Shown here: piece by piece, positions 1-7,774 of the stretch
How positions within the stretch are numbered: position 1 is the stretch's first letter
Layout: each line of letters opens with the position of its first letter
Source of the DNA: Oxalobacter sp.
GTDB lineage: Bacteria; Pseudomonadota; Gammaproteobacteria; Burkholderiales; Burkholderiaceae_D
DNA length: 11,449 nucleotides
Assembly: GCA_012512465.1 (NCBI GenBank)
Contig: JAAZED010000437.1
Location: 1 to 11,449 of the forward strand
Reading direction: 5' to 3'
Notes under the pieces: model-generated
What the model was told of the DNA's origin: nothing
The model's database searches: none
What the model saw: the letters and a program-made list of their open reading frames with translations, nothing else
Translations under genes and position numbers: made by a program

Positions 1-580
1 ATCCGGCTTCAACCATCCTGTCGCCCAGATCATGCATTTCCGTAAAAGGGAGGACGTGTCCATACCCGTCCACCTGCTGAAAAGCCACTTTCAGGGGAGA
101 AAGTGTCTCCGGACCAAAGCATGAAAACATCAGCATGCCGTCCTTGCTTAGTACACGTTTCCATGCCGAAAAAACGGACAGCGGCTCGGGGTGCCAGTGC
201 AGCGACAGGCTGGACCACAGCATATCAAAACTGCCGTTCATAAAAGGCAATTCGGCAAAATTGGCACAGACCGTTCCCATCACCTTTCCGTGTTTTTTTG
301 CCTCAAGCAGCATGGCATGGGAAGCATCCAGCGCCACCATTTTTGCACCGGGGAAGCGATCCCGCAAAAGCGGTAAATCCGCTCCCTCCCCACAGCCGGC
401 ATCCAGCACCCGCTTCGGTTCAACCCGGATCATCGACAGTCGCTCGTGCATCCGGTCTGCCACTTCCCTGCGCAGGAAAGCCGAGCCGGCAATGCGCGAA
501 GGAAGAGCAAAAAGCTGCCGTACCCGCATGAGGTCAACAGGGCTGTCAGGCAAAACGAGCGGTTCTTCCGAAAAGGACAT
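1..580 (-). CDS. bioC: BioC-type malonyl-ACP O-methyltransferase (3' end outside window)
   Basis: This is a SAM-dependent class I methyltransferase of the BioC family, which methylates malonyl-ACP to start pimelate synthesis for biotin. I translated it from the minus strand: ATG at 580-578, then 193 codons open to the window edge. The protein opens MSFSEEPLVLPDSPVDLMR. The SAM-binding motif I, VLDAGCGEG, lies near residues 58-66, and the second acidic strand end, VALDAS, near 82-87. The stretch LWSSLSLHWHPEP near 121-133 followed by FSCFGPETL near 152-160 is characteristic of BioC. Family members have about 250-300 residues, so roughly the last quarter to third is missing. No strong Shine-Dalgarno precedes the ATG. 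The gene is divergent from comF with a very short gap, and bioC next to comF is a common betaproteobacterial arrangement. A generic methyltransferase is the main alternative. Confidence 0.85.
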   Translation of the reverse strand, partial: MSFSEEPLVLPDSPVDLMRVRQLFALPSRIAGSAFLRREVADRMHERLSMIRVEPKRVLDAGCGEGADLPLLRDRFPGAKMVALDASHAMLLEAKKHGKVMGTVCANFAELPFMNGSFDMLWSSLSLHWHPEPLSVFSAWKRVLSKDGMLMFSCFGPETLSPLKVAFQQVDGYGHVLPFTEMHDLGDRMVEAG

Positions 581-597
581 GAATTTCAAAAAGAGAA

Positions 598-606
598 TGC
601 GATAAT
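598..606 (+). promoter_or_regulatory. Possible extended -10 promoter for comF-trmL
   Basis: TGC followed by GATAAT (598-606) resembles an extended -10 element. Transcription would begin near 613, downstream of the GTG at 609 but upstream of the ATG at 642. I see no convincing -35 hexamer at normal spacing. It is a weak call, and it favours the later comF start. Confidence 0.28.
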
Positions 607-641
607 GTGTGAAGTTTAACCCTGAAAGAAAAATTCGGCGA

Positions 642-1424
642 ATGATGGCGTTATTGCGATGCCACCACCTTCTAGACATGCTGCTGACACTCCGGAAAAA
701 AACAGCCAGGCTGGCTGATCACATTGTGCGCTCCCTGCCGCACTTTTGCGCGCTGTGCCACTCACCCGGGTCATCCGGGCTGTGCGATAGCTGTCAGAAA
801 CGCTATTTTACCGGGGATGAGACCCGATGCCGCCAATGCGCCCACCAACTGACAGAAAGCAAAAACGATGTTCGTCTTTGTGGCGTCTGCCTCAAACGCT
901 CCCCGACGTTTGACCAGACAATTACAGCAGCGGACTATGTCCCACCGATTGACCAGCTCGTCCAGTCGCTCAAGTTCGGCAGCCGCCTGGACCTGGCACC
1001 GCTTTTTGCTACCCTGATGGATCGCGCCATACAGAAAAACTCGCTGGAAAATACGTCTTATCCCACCATTCTGGCGCCTGTCCCCCTATCCAATAACCGG
1101 CTTATCACACGAGGGTTTAACCAGGCCCTTGAAATCGCAAAGCCGCTATCACACCAACGGAACATCCCCCTTATGCCGCACCTGATTGAACGTATTCGTG
1201 ACACCCCTCCCCAGACAGTCATTTCCTTAAAGGAGCGGCGCAGAAATATCCGCGGGGCATTTGTTATCAATGCCGCATTCAAGACACAGATACAGGGTGC
1301 GCATATCGCCATTGTTGACGATGTGCTGACAACCGGTGAAACGATGGGCGAGCTGGCGCGCCTGCTAAAACAGGCAGGCGCCGCACAGGTCAGCGGTTTT
1401 GTTTTTGCCCGAACCCCGCTTTGA
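642..1424 (+). CDS. comF: ComF family phosphoribosyltransferase-like protein
   Basis: This belongs to the ComF/GntX family: an N-terminal zinc-ribbon region followed by a type I phosphoribosyltransferase fold. In Gram-positives and Haemophilus, ComF homologues act in uptake of transforming DNA; the exact biochemical role is unsettled. Four CxxC pairs are visible (CALC, CDSC, CRQC, CGVC) at about residues 36-83 counted from this start. The PRPP-binding loop VDDVLTTGET lies at about 225-234, preceded by ERRRNIRGAF, a usual ComF signature. The frame is open from a GTG at 609, but that start leaves only 28 bases to the divergent bioC start. I prefer the tandem ATGs at 642/645; an ATG at 678 is also possible. 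No start has a strong Shine-Dalgarno. It is 260 residues long from 642. trmL begins 13 bases after its stop, so the two are probably cotranscribed. Confidence 0.88.
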   Translation: MMALLRCHHLLDMLLTLRKKTARLADHIVRSLPHFCALCHSPGSSGLCDSCQKRYFTGDETRCRQCAHQLTESKNDVRLCGVCLKRSPTFDQTITAADYVPPIDQLVQSLKFGSRLDLAPLFATLMDRAIQKNSLENTSYPTILAPVPLSNNRLITRGFNQALEIAKPLSHQRNIPLMPHLIERIRDTPPQTVISLKERRRNIRGAFVINAAFKTQIQGAHIAIVDDVLTTGETMGELARLLKQAGAAQVSGFVFARTPL

Positions 1425-1437
1425 ATCTGGAGAAGGC

Positions 1438-1908
1438 ATGTTTCACGTCGTACTCGTTGAACCGGAAATCCCCCCCAATACAGGCAATATTATCCGTCTT
1501 TGTGCCAATACCGGTGCGCAGCTCCACCTGGTCGAACCCCTGGGATTTCCACTGGAAGACGCCAAAATGCGGCGAGCCGGGCTTGATTATCATGAATTCA
1601 CCACAATGAAGGTTTACCGTAACTGGGAAGATTTCATCACAAAAAACCAGCCGGATAAAAACAGAATGTTTGTCCTGACAACACATGGCGCCACGCCTTT
1701 TGCCAATACCCCCTTCAAGCCGGGAGATTTTTTTGTCTTCGGCTCAGAGACAAAAGGACTGTCTGCCGGACTGCGCGACAGTTTTCCTGTATCACAGCGT
1801 ATCCGTCTGCCCATGCGCCCGGATAACCGCAGTCTCAACCTATCCAACAGCGTGGCGGTTGTCGTTTTTGAAGCCTGGCGCCAGAACAGTTTTGAAGGCA
1901 GTGTCTGA
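1438..1908 (+). CDS. trmL: tRNA (cytidine(34)-2'-O)-methyltransferase TrmL
   Basis: TrmL is a SPOUT-fold enzyme that 2'-O-methylates the wobble nucleotide (C34 or cmnm5U34) of tRNA-Leu isoacceptors in the cytoplasm using SAM. The 156-residue product matches the family length. Visible motifs are the N-terminal LVEPEIPPNTGNIIR (residues 6-20), the glycine-rich loop FGSETKGL (101-108), and the C-terminal knot region LPMRPDNRSLNLSNSVA (124-140), which carries the SAM-binding residues. The frame is open from an upstream TTG at 1399, but the ATG at 1438 is chosen because GGAG at 1429-1432 sits 5 bases ahead of it and homologues begin MFHVVLVEP. It lies 13 bases downstream of comF and converges on dnaJ. 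Confidence 0.95.
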   Translation: MFHVVLVEPEIPPNTGNIIRLCANTGAQLHLVEPLGFPLEDAKMRRAGLDYHEFTTMKVYRNWEDFITKNQPDKNRMFVLTTHGATPFANTPFKPGDFFVFGSETKGLSAGLRDSFPVSQRIRLPMRPDNRSLNLSNSVAVVVFEAWRQNSFEGSV

Positions 1909-1911
1909 AAT

Positions 1912-1941
1912 AAAAAAACCGGCGGTCAAATGACCGCCGGT
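1912..1941 (-). terminator. Rho-independent terminator of dnaJ, between convergent trmL and dnaJ
   Basis: A perfect 11-bp inverted repeat (ACCGGCGGTCA at 1918-1928 and its complement at 1931-1941) has only AA between the arms, so the real loop is about 4 bases. Read on the minus strand it lies about 20 bases after the dnaJ stop and is followed by seven U residues (complement of 1912-1918), a classic intrinsic terminator. On the plus strand it follows trmL by 9 bases but has only a weak U tract (CTGGTCTTGTT), so bidirectional action is possible but less certain. Confidence 0.88.
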
Positions 1942-1960
1942 CTGGTCTTGTTAAAACCGG

Positions 1961-3106
1961 TCAACCGCCAAAAAAGTCTTTCACTTTCTGCCCCCATGAC
2001 TTGTCCTGAGGTGTATGTCTTTCACCACCTTCCACGACCAGCTTGTCGAATTCCCTGAGCAGTTCTTTTTGTTTGTCGGTAAGTTTCACCGGTGTCTCCA
2101 GCGTCACATGACAGAAAAGATCACCCGCCTGGCCGGAGCGCACGCCTTTGATGCCCTTGCCGCGCAAACGGAATATCTTGCCCGTCTGGGTACCCTCCGG
2201 GATATTGAACGATACCTTGCCATCCAGTGTCGGCACCTCGATATCGCCACCAAGCCCTGCCCGACCAAATGAGACGGGCACTTCGCAGTGGAGATCATCG
2301 CCTTCCCGCTGGAATACCGGATGCGGCTTGATGCGGATTTCCACATAAAGGTCTCCCGGCGGCCCGCCATTGGCTCCTGGCTCACCATTGCCGGAAGAAC
2401 GGATCCGCATGCCATCATCAATACCGGCAGGAATCTTGACTTCCAGGGTCTTGTTGCGCTTGACGCGGCCTACGCCGTGACACTGAATACAGGGGTCCTT
2501 GATGATCTTGCCCATGCCGTTACAGGTGGGGCAGGTCTGCAGGATACTGAAAAATCCCTGCTGCATCCGCACCTGGCCGGAACCATCACAGGTCTTGCAG
2601 GTTTCCGGCGTGGTGCCCGGCTTGGCACCGGAACCATGACAGGTATCACAGACATCCCATGAAGGAACGCGAATCGTCTTGTCAGCCCCTGTTGCGGCCT
2701 CTTCAAGCGTAATATCCAGGTTGTATCGCAGATCGGCCCCCCGGTACATCTGCGGGCCGCTGCTTCGCTGCTGCCCACGGCCGGTGCCGAAAATATCGCC
2801 AAAAATGTCGCCAAACGCATCGGCAAAGCCACCAGCACCAGCTCCAGAACCTCTGAAGCCTCCCCCCATATTCATATTGGGGTCCACCCCTGCATGGCCA
2901 AACCGGTCATAAGCAGCCCGCTTTTCCTCATCGGACAGCATCTCGTAGGCTTCCTTAACCTCTTTGAACTTGGCTTCTGCCGTCTTGCTGTCGGGATTGC
3001 GGTCAGGGTGGAACTTCATCGCCAGTTTGCGATAAGCCTTCTTGATCTCATCTTCCGACGCATTTTTGGGTACGCCCAGGGTTTCGTAAAAATCGCGTTT
3101 TGACAT
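1961..3106 (-). CDS. dnaJ: Chaperone protein DnaJ (Hsp40)
   Basis: DnaJ is the J-domain co-chaperone that delivers unfolded clients to DnaK and stimulates its ATPase. At 381 residues it is normal size (E. coli 376). In order: J domain (residues 1-70) with the HPD tripeptide in KFHPDRNPD; Gly/Phe-rich linker (about 75-125); a zinc-finger domain with four CxxCxGxG repeats, [24 protein letters not shown] and CIQCHGVG; then the client-binding beta domains, ending in [11 protein letters not shown]. All diagnostic residues are intact. The ATG at 3106-3104 begins [12 protein letters not shown], as in homologues; the Shine-Dalgarno is weak. It is the last gene of the grpE-dnaK-dnaJ series, separated from dnaK by 181 structured bases. 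I see no sigma-32 promoter directly ahead of it, so it is probably expressed by read-through from dnaK. Confidence 0.98.
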   Translation of the reverse strand: MSKRDFYETLGVPKNASEDEIKKAYRKLAMKFHPDRNPDSKTAEAKFKEVKEAYEMLSDEEKRAAYDRFGHAGVDPNMNMGGGFRGSGAGAGGFADAFGDIFGDIFGTGRGQQRSSGPQMYRGADLRYNLDITLEEAATGADKTIRVPSWDVCDTCHGSGAKPGTTPETCKTCDGSGQVRMQQGFFSILQTCPTCNGMGKIIKDPCIQCHGVGRVKRNKTLEVKIPAGIDDGMRIRSSGNGEPGANGGPPGDLYVEIRIKPHPVFQREGDDLHCEVPVSFGRAGLGGDIEVPTLDGKVSFNIPEGTQTGKIFRLRGKGIKGVRSGQAGDLFCHVTLETPVKLTDKQKELLREFDKLVVEGGERHTPQDKSWGQKVKDFFGG

Positions 3107-3165
3107 GTTGTTTCACACTATCCAGTTGTCTCCGGCATATCAGTATCTACCGGATGCTGTTTCCT

Positions 3166-3198
3166 TTTCCCGCCTGGCTCACTTTGTGTGGCGGGAAA
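3166..3198 (-). other. Hairpin in the dnaJ leader (9-bp stem, 15-base loop)
   Basis: TTTCCCGCC (3166-3174) and GGCGGGAAA (3190-3198) are perfectly complementary around a 15-base loop. Neither strand has a following T tract, so this is not an intrinsic terminator. It lies about 60 bases upstream of the dnaJ start within the dnaK-dnaJ mRNA and may act in mRNA stability or processing. The function is inferred. Confidence 0.5.
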
Positions 3199-3221
3199 CC
3201 TGCCCGGGTATCAGGCAGAAA

Positions 3222-3262
3222 GCCGGACCAGGGTTTCATGAAAAGTGAAACCCTGATCCGGC
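3222..3262 (-). other. Long hairpin between dnaK and dnaJ, possible attenuator
   Basis: Arms of 17 bases (3222-3238 and 3246-3262) flank a 7-base loop, starting about 25 bases after the dnaK stop in the direction of transcription. The DNA arms have one mismatch, C3228 opposite A3256. In the minus-strand RNA that pair becomes a permissible G-U wobble, so the RNA stem is continuous. The downstream sequence is only modestly U-rich (CTTTCTGCC), so a partial terminator or a stabiliser of the dnaK 3' end fits better than a full stop. Confidence 0.65.
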
Positions 3263-3287
3263 AGTATACATAAAGCCTCCCAGAAGT

Positions 3288-5252
3288 TTATTCGCTCTTG
3301 GCGTCTTTATCTTCGTCCTTGACTTCCTTGAATTCTGCATCAACGACATCGGCTTCCTGTGGCTGGTCGCCCGCGGCCTCTGCGCCGGCATCGCCGCCTT
3401 CGCCAGCAGCACCGGCCTGCTGGGCCTGCATGTCGGCATACATTTTTTCACCCAGCTTCTGCGCGGCAGTGGAAAGCGCTGATATTTTGGCGTCAATCGC
3501 TTCCTTGTCATTTTCCCGCAGGGTTTCTTCGAGTTCCTTTATGGCATTCTCAATGGCATCCTTGTCGGCAGCCTCAAGCTTGTCGCCATACTCGCCCATC
3601 GATTTTTTGGTTGAGTGCAACAGGCCGTCGCCCTGATTACGGGAATCCGCCAGTTCACGCATCTTATGGTCTTCTGCGGCATTGAGTTCCGCATCCTTGA
3701 TCATGCGCTGGATTTCTTCCTCGTTCAGCCCGGAGTTGGCCTTGATGGTGATCTTGTTTTCCTTGCCCGTGGCCTTGTCCTGGGCACTGACATTCAAAAT
3801 ACCATTGGCATCAATATCAAAGGTCACTTCGATCTGCGGCATGCCGCGCGGTGCTGTCGGGATACCTTCCAGATTGAATTCACCCAGCGCCTTGTTGCCC
3901 ACAGCCATCTCACGCTCACCCTGGTATACCTTGATCGTTACTGCCGGCTGGTTATCCTCGGCGGTGGAGAATACCTGGCTGAACTTGGTCGGGATGGTTG
4001 TATTTTTCTGGATCATCTTGGTCATCACCCCACCCAGGGTTTCGATACCCAGCGACAGTGGCGTCACGTCAAGCAAAAGCAGATCCGTGCGGTCACCGGA
4101 AAGCACCGAACCCTGCAGTGCAGCACCAACCGCAACCGCCTCATCCGGATTCACATCCTTTCTCGGTTCCTTGCCAAAGAATTCCTTGACCTTTTCCTGC
4201 ACCTTCGGCATGCGGGTCATACCGCCTACCAGGATAATGTCATTGATATCACTGGCCTTGAGTCCGGCATCCTGCAGCGCAATTTTGCATGGCTCGAGGG
4301 TGCGGTCAATCAATCCTTCCACCAGCGACTCAAGCTTCGCGCGGGAAATCCGGACATTCAGGTGAAGCGGTGTGCCATTGTTCATGGCGATGTACGGCTC
4401 ATTCACCTCGGTCTGCTGTGCGGAAGACAGCTCGATTTTGGCGCGTTCTGCAGATGCCTTGATGCGCTGCAGCGCAATCGGATCATTTTTCAGGTTGATG
4501 CCATTCTGCTTGTTGAATTCTTCCAGGATGAAATCGATCAGGAGCTGGTCAAAATCTTCACCGCCCAGGAAAGTATCACCGTTGGTCGACAGCACTTCAA
4601 ACTGCTTGTCACCTTCGACATCGGCAATTTCGATGATGGAAACGTCAAATGTACCGCCACCCAGATCATATACCGCAATCTTGCGATCACCCTTGCCAGC
4701 CTTGTCCAGGCCAAAAGCCAGCGCTGCTGCAGTCGGCTCATTGATGATGCGCTTGACGTCAAGACCGGCAATACGGCCGGCATCCTTGGTTGCCTGGCGC
4801 TGTGAGTCGTTAAAATAGGCCGGTACCGTAATGACGGCTTCGGTGACTTCCTCACCCAGGTAATCCTCGGCGGTTTTTTTCATCTTGCGCAGCACTTCAG
4901 CAGAAACCTGCTGCGGAGCCAGACGCTTGTCATCCAGTACGGAAACCCACGCATCGCCATTATCCGCCTTGACGATGGAAAATGGCATCAGGCCGATATC
5001 CTTCTGGACCTCTTTTTCATCATAGCGACGGCCAATCAGGCGCTTGATCGCATACAGGGTATTTTTCGGATTGGTCACTGCCTGCCGTTTAGCTGCAGCG
5101 CCAACCAGGGTTTCGCCGTCTTCCTGATAAGCAATAATGGATGGCGTCGTACGCGTCCCTTCCACGTTTTCAATGACCCTGGGTTGTCCCCCTTCGATTA
5201 CCGAGACACAGGAGTTGGTGGTTCCCAGGTCAATACCAATAATTTTTCCCAT
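3288..5252 (-). CDS. dnaK: Chaperone protein DnaK (Hsp70)
   Basis: DnaK is the ATP-dependent Hsp70 that binds exposed hydrophobic segments of cytosolic proteins, cycling with DnaJ and GrpE. The 654-residue protein has the ATPase domain with phosphate-1 loop [10 protein letters not shown] (residues 5-14), [20 protein letters not shown], phosphate-2 [10 protein letters not shown] near 194-203 with the usual autophosphorylated threonine, and the adenosine motif [11 protein letters not shown]. The interdomain linker [18 protein letters not shown] (about 390) leads into the substrate-binding domain, followed by the helical lid and an Ala/Gly-rich acidic tail ending near [12 protein letters not shown]. 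The frame extends five codons further upstream, but the ATG at 5252-5250 is the family start and has AAGGA seven bases ahead. It follows grpE by 139 bases and has its own heat-shock promoter immediately after the grpE stop. Confidence 0.99.
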   Translation of the reverse strand: MGKIIGIDLGTTNSCVSVIEGGQPRVIENVEGTRTTPSIIAYQEDGETLVGAAAKRQAVTNPKNTLYAIKRLIGRRYDEKEVQKDIGLMPFSIVKADNGDAWVSVLDDKRLAPQQVSAEVLRKMKKTAEDYLGEEVTEAVITVPAYFNDSQRQATKDAGRIAGLDVKRIINEPTAAALAFGLDKAGKGDRKIAVYDLGGGTFDVSIIEIADVEGDKQFEVLSTNGDTFLGGEDFDQLLIDFILEEFNKQNGINLKNDPIALQRIKASAERAKIELSSAQQTEVNEPYIAMNNGTPLHLNVRISRAKLESLVEGLIDRTLEPCKIALQDAGLKASDINDIILVGGMTRMPKVQEKVKEFFGKEPRKDVNPDEAVAVGAALQGSVLSGDRTDLLLLDVTPLSLGIETLGGVMTKMIQKNTTIPTKFSQVFSTAEDNQPAVTIKVYQGEREMAVGNKALGEFNLEGIPTAPRGMPQIEVTFDIDANGILNVSAQDKATGKENKITIKANSGLNEEEIQRMIKDAELNAAEDHKMRELADSRNQGDGLLHSTKKSMGEYGDKLEAADKDAIENAIKELEETLRENDKEAIDAKISALSTAAQKLGEKMYADMQAQQAGAAGEGGDAGAEAAGDQPQEADVVDAEFKEVKDEDKDAKSE

Positions 5253-5305
5253 TTTTTTTCCTTTCAAACCAGTTTTTCAGATCCGGACAGGGTTCCAAAG
5301 TGTTT

Positions 5306-5323
5306 GCCGGTTCAATTACCGGC
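5306..5323 (-). other. Small hairpin in the dnaK 5' leader
   Basis: GCCGGT (5306-5311) and ACCGGC (5318-5323) form a 6-bp stem with a 6-base loop. They lie within the roughly 100-base leader expected from the upstream sigma-32 promoter, about 53 bases before the dnaK start. It could be incidental or could influence mRNA stability. It does not cover the ribosome binding site. Confidence 0.35.
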
Positions 5324-5362
5324 GGCCTTGAGCTATCCGATCAATTTCTTTCACTTAACCCT

Positions 5363-5390
5363 ATATGGCGCTTAATTCAGCAGTTTCAAG
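5363..5390 (-). promoter_or_regulatory. Sigma-32 (RpoH) heat-shock promoter of dnaK
   Basis: Read on the minus strand: CTTGAAA (complement of 5384-5390), a 13-base spacer, then CGCCATAT (complement of 5363-5370). The sigma-32 consensus is CTTGAAA and CCCCATNT, so the -35 is perfect and the -10 has one mismatch. The -35 begins one base after the grpE stop codon. The expected transcription start is near 5356, giving a dnaK leader of about 100 bases. Confidence 0.82.
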
Positions 5391-5391
5391 A

Positions 5392-5949
5392 TCATTTTGC
5401 GGCAGAAACAATCACAATCGCCGGTCTGAGCAAACGATCAGACAGCATGTAACCCTTTTGCAATACCTCAACAATGGTATTGGGGGCCTGATCAGACGGC
5501 ACCGTTGAGATAGCCTGATGCTTCATGGGATCAAGCTTTTCTCCTTTGGCAGGAATAACGGCCACCAGCTTGTTCTGCTCAAACACATGGGCAAGCTGAC
5601 GCAATGTTGCCTCAACCCCTTCCTTGATTGACTCAACAGATGGTGCCTCCACTTTCAGACTCATTTCCAGGCTGTCTTTCACCGCAAGCATCGCCTCGGC
5701 AAAGCCTTCAACAGCAAACTTGTGCGCCTTGGTGATCTCTTCCTGTGCCCGACGGCGAATATTTTCCGTCTCGGCCTTGGCACGCAGGAAAGCATCATGC
5801 ATTTCCGCTGCTTTCTGCTCCGCCTTTTCCAACTGCATTTCCAAAGAAAGCGTTTCTGTTGCCATTTCTTCAGATGGAACGATGATTTCATCGAGTGTGA
5901 CATCTTTCTGACTTTCAGATGATGCGCCCTCTTTTTTGTCGTCCTGCAC
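5392..5949 (-). CDS. grpE: Nucleotide exchange factor GrpE
   Basis: GrpE is the dimeric exchange factor that releases ADP from DnaK. The product is 185 residues (E. coli 197). After an acidic, disordered N terminus (about residues 1-30) comes a long heptad-rich helix ([20 protein letters not shown] onward), then the C-terminal beta domain with the GrpE signature around [20 protein letters not shown] and [20 protein letters not shown]. The start chosen is GTG at 5949-5947: GGAGG lies 5 bases ahead, and the heat-shock promoter's -10 lies just upstream. The open frame continues to an ATG at 6012, but that codon overlaps the -35 element, so it would not be in the main transcript. It is first of grpE-dnaK-dnaJ and follows recN by 112 bases. 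Confidence 0.96.
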   Translation of the reverse strand: MQDDKKEGASSESQKDVTLDEIIVPSEEMATETLSLEMQLEKAEQKAAEMHDAFLRAKAETENIRRRAQEEITKAHKFAVEGFAEAMLAVKDSLEMSLKVEAPSVESIKEGVEATLRQLAHVFEQNKLVAVIPAKGEKLDPMKHQAISTVPSDQAPNTIVEVLQKGYMLSDRLLRPAIVIVSAAK

Positions 5950-5954
5950 GATTT

Positions 5955-5959
5955 CCTCC
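5955..5959 (-). promoter_or_regulatory. Strong Shine-Dalgarno that fixes the grpE GTG start
   Basis: GGAGG on the minus strand (complement of CCTCC at 5955-5959) is followed by five bases and then GTG at 5949-5947. No comparable site precedes any ATG in this frame. Confidence 0.8.
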
Positions 5960-5985
5960 AGATCAAAACATAAGCAATCCCTGAC

Positions 5986-6013
5986 AGTTGGGGGCAGCAT
6001 GCGGCTTTTCAAG
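5986..6013 (-). promoter_or_regulatory. Sigma-32 (RpoH) heat-shock promoter of grpE
   Basis: Read on the minus strand: CTTGAAA (complement of 6007-6013), a 13-base spacer, then CCCCAACT (complement of 5986-5993). Against CTTGAAA/CCCCATNT the -35 is perfect and the -10 has one mismatch. The -35 sits in a small inverted repeat, GGCTT-GAA-AAGCC. The expected start is near 5979, giving a leader of about 30 bases that contains the Shine-Dalgarno. Confidence 0.85.
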
Positions 6014-6033
6014 CCATATTTTCAGGAAAATGT

Positions 6034-6061
6034 AAAAAAAACGTCCTCGCGCAAAAGAGCG
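6034..6061 (-). terminator. Weak candidate terminator after recN
   Basis: Directly after the recN stop the minus strand holds a short imperfect stem (CG plus CTC pairing with GAG plus CG, with a 2-base bulge) followed at once by eight T residues (complement of 6034-6041). The stem is weak, but the position between recN and the grpE heat-shock promoter is right for partial termination. Confidence 0.35.
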
Positions 6062-7714
6062 TCATTCTGACAGCATCTCGCGGGCATGCTTGCGTGTTGT
6101 CGCTGTGATTTCGATGCCACCGAGCATCCTGGCAATCTCTTCGACACGCTCTTTATCAGTGAGTTTCACAATACGGGAAACCGGATGATCGGCTTTGTCC
6201 GATGTCATTTTGCTGACCTGAAAATGCGAGGCAGCCTGACTGGCCACTTGGGGAAGATGGGTAACACACAACACCTGGTGCCCTTGTCCGAGCTTTTTGA
6301 GAAGGCGACCGACCACTTCCGCCACCCCGCCACCGATGCCGCTATCCACTTCATCAAAAATCAGCGTTGGCGTTTCGGTTGCTGTGGATGTGATCACGGA
6401 TATGGCAAGGGCAATACGCGCCAGTTCACCGCCTGAGGCCACTTTGGCCAACGGCCGCAAGGGCGAACCGGCATGGCCTGCCACCATGAATTCAATCTGT
6501 TCAAGCCCGTATGGCCCGGGCTGACAGGCATTTAACCTGACCGCAAACTGGCCGCCTTCCATGCTGAGACTATCCATGGTGCCGGTAACCGCCTGCCCCA
6601 GCAATGTTGCCGCTTCAGCCCGTTTTTTGCTCAGGGCGTCGGCTGCCGATAGATAAGCCGCCTCAGCCGCATCCGCTCTCTTCTGCAACACGTCAATATC
6701 CTGTGCTTCGGAAAGCGCCTGGAGGCGGGCACGCTGCACATCCAGTTCGGCAGGCAGGTCCTCTGGTGTCACACGGTATTTTCTTGCAGCAGAATAAAGC
6801 GCCTCCATCCGTGCTTCAACCTGTTTCAGGCGCTCGGGATCCAGATCAGTCCGTGACAGATAGTCACTCAGCATATAAACCGCTTCCTGCAACTGGATCC
6901 TGGCGGAGTCAAACAGTTCAACAACAGGGGAAAGCCCGTCGTCTATTTCGGCCAGCCGGGAAAGTTTTTGCTGCATGGCATGCAGGCGCGACAGGACAGG
7001 CACATCGGACTCTGATATTTCTACCAGTGCCTCCTGCGCGCCCCCCATCAGGCTCGCGGCATTGGTCAGGCGACTATGACTGCTGCTGACCTCAGCCCAT
7101 TCATCAGGCCTGGGCGCCAGCTTTTCCAGTTCTTCCACCTGCCAGGCCAGGCGCTCTTTTTCCTCAAGAAGGTTCTTGGCATTCGCCTGTGCCTCGCGAC
7201 AGCGCGCATCCAGCTCCTGCCAGATACGATAACGTGACGCCACCGTTTCCCCTTCATTGTGCAAACCGGCATGCCGGTCCAGCAACGTGCGCTGTCCATC
7301 CCCTCTGAGAAGTGACTGATGCGCATGCTGCCCGTGGATGTCGACCAATAGCTCCCCCAACTCACGCATTTGCGCAGCGGTTGCCTGGACACCATTGATA
7401 AACCCTCTGGAACGACCGGAAGCATCAATAACGCGCCGCAAAAGAACAACGTCCTCCTCCGTGTCGATCTCGTTTTCTTCCAGCCACTTTCTGGCCGATT
7501 CGCCAAGAGAAAATTCCGCACTGATTTCGGCTTTGGCGGCACCATCGCGAATCACACCCGGGTCACTTCTGGCACCCAGCGCCAGTTCCAATGCATCAAT
7601 CAGAATGGATTTGCCTGCGCCGGTTTCCCCTGTGAGTGCAGAAAACCCGCCCCCGAACTCCAGTTCCAGGGCATCCACAATCACAAAATCACGAATGGCA
7701 AGCGTATGAAGCAT
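6062..7714 (-). CDS. recN: DNA repair protein RecN
   Basis: RecN is an SMC-like ATPase that acts at DNA double-strand breaks and promotes RecA-dependent recombinational repair. The product is 550 residues, a normal length. Walker A GETGAGKS lies at residues 29-36. A long helical, coiled-coil-forming middle follows (about 150-370, rich in Glu, Arg, Gln and Ala). The ABC signature ASGGELARI (about 426-434), Walker B TLIFDEVDSG (about 450-459) and the H-loop VTHLPQVASQ (about 484-493) complete the C-terminal ATPase half. The ATG at 7714-7712 is chosen because it gives the family start MLHTLAIRDF; the frame also opens from a TTG two codons earlier. recN follows nadK by 60 bases in the same direction and is probably cotranscribed with it. 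I see no LexA-type operator in that gap. Confidence 0.97.
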   Translation of the reverse strand: MLHTLAIRDFVIVDALELEFGGGFSALTGETGAGKSILIDALELALGARSDPGVIRDGAAKAEISAEFSLGESARKWLEENEIDTEEDVVLLRRVIDASGRSRGFINGVQATAAQMRELGELLVDIHGQHAHQSLLRGDGQRTLLDRHAGLHNEGETVASRYRIWQELDARCREAQANAKNLLEEKERLAWQVEELEKLAPRPDEWAEVSSSHSRLTNAASLMGGAQEALVEISESDVPVLSRLHAMQQKLSRLAEIDDGLSPVVELFDSARIQLQEAVYMLSDYLSRTDLDPERLKQVEARMEALYSAARKYRVTPEDLPAELDVQRARLQALSEAQDIDVLQKRADAAEAAYLSAADALSKKRAEAATLLGQAVTGTMDSLSMEGGQFAVRLNACQPGPYGLEQIEFMVAGHAGSPLRPLAKVASGGELARIALAISVITSTATETPTLIFDEVDSGIGGGVAEVVGRLLKKLGQGHQVLCVTHLPQVASQAASHFQVSKMTSDKADHPVSRIVKLTDKERVEEIARMLGGIEITATTRKHAREMLSE

Positions 7715-7774
7715 GGTCAATCCGTATTATGTCCGGTCATGCGGACGGTATGTGCCAATAGGTAGCGGATACCC

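Noticed and set aside
135..605. A 156-codon plus-strand frame at the left edge
   Set aside because: It is antisense to the bioC methyltransferase frame, which has a clear SAM motif and runs through the window edge.
3107..3287. Separate sigma-32 promoter for dnaJ
   Set aside because: No CTTGAAA-like -35 with a CCCCAT-like -10 occurs in the dnaK-dnaJ spacer. A TATACT sequence just after the dnaK stop lacks a matching -35.
3615..4805. A 396-codon plus-strand open frame antisense to dnaK
   Set aside because: It is a shadow of the strongly conserved dnaK frame. Its product has no recognisable domain, and there is no promoter or Shine-Dalgarno.
5253..5270. RNA thermometer at the dnaK start
   Set aside because: The Shine-Dalgarno region is purine-rich and followed by a run of A. 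I see no U-rich partner segment in the leader forming a ROSE-like or fourU structure over it.
7715..7774. Possible LexA/SOS operator ahead of recN
   Set aside because: No CTGT-N8-ACAG-like sequence is present in the nadK-recN gap. Only a 5-bp GTCCG/CGGAC repeat and an unpaired CATAAT were seen, too weak to call.
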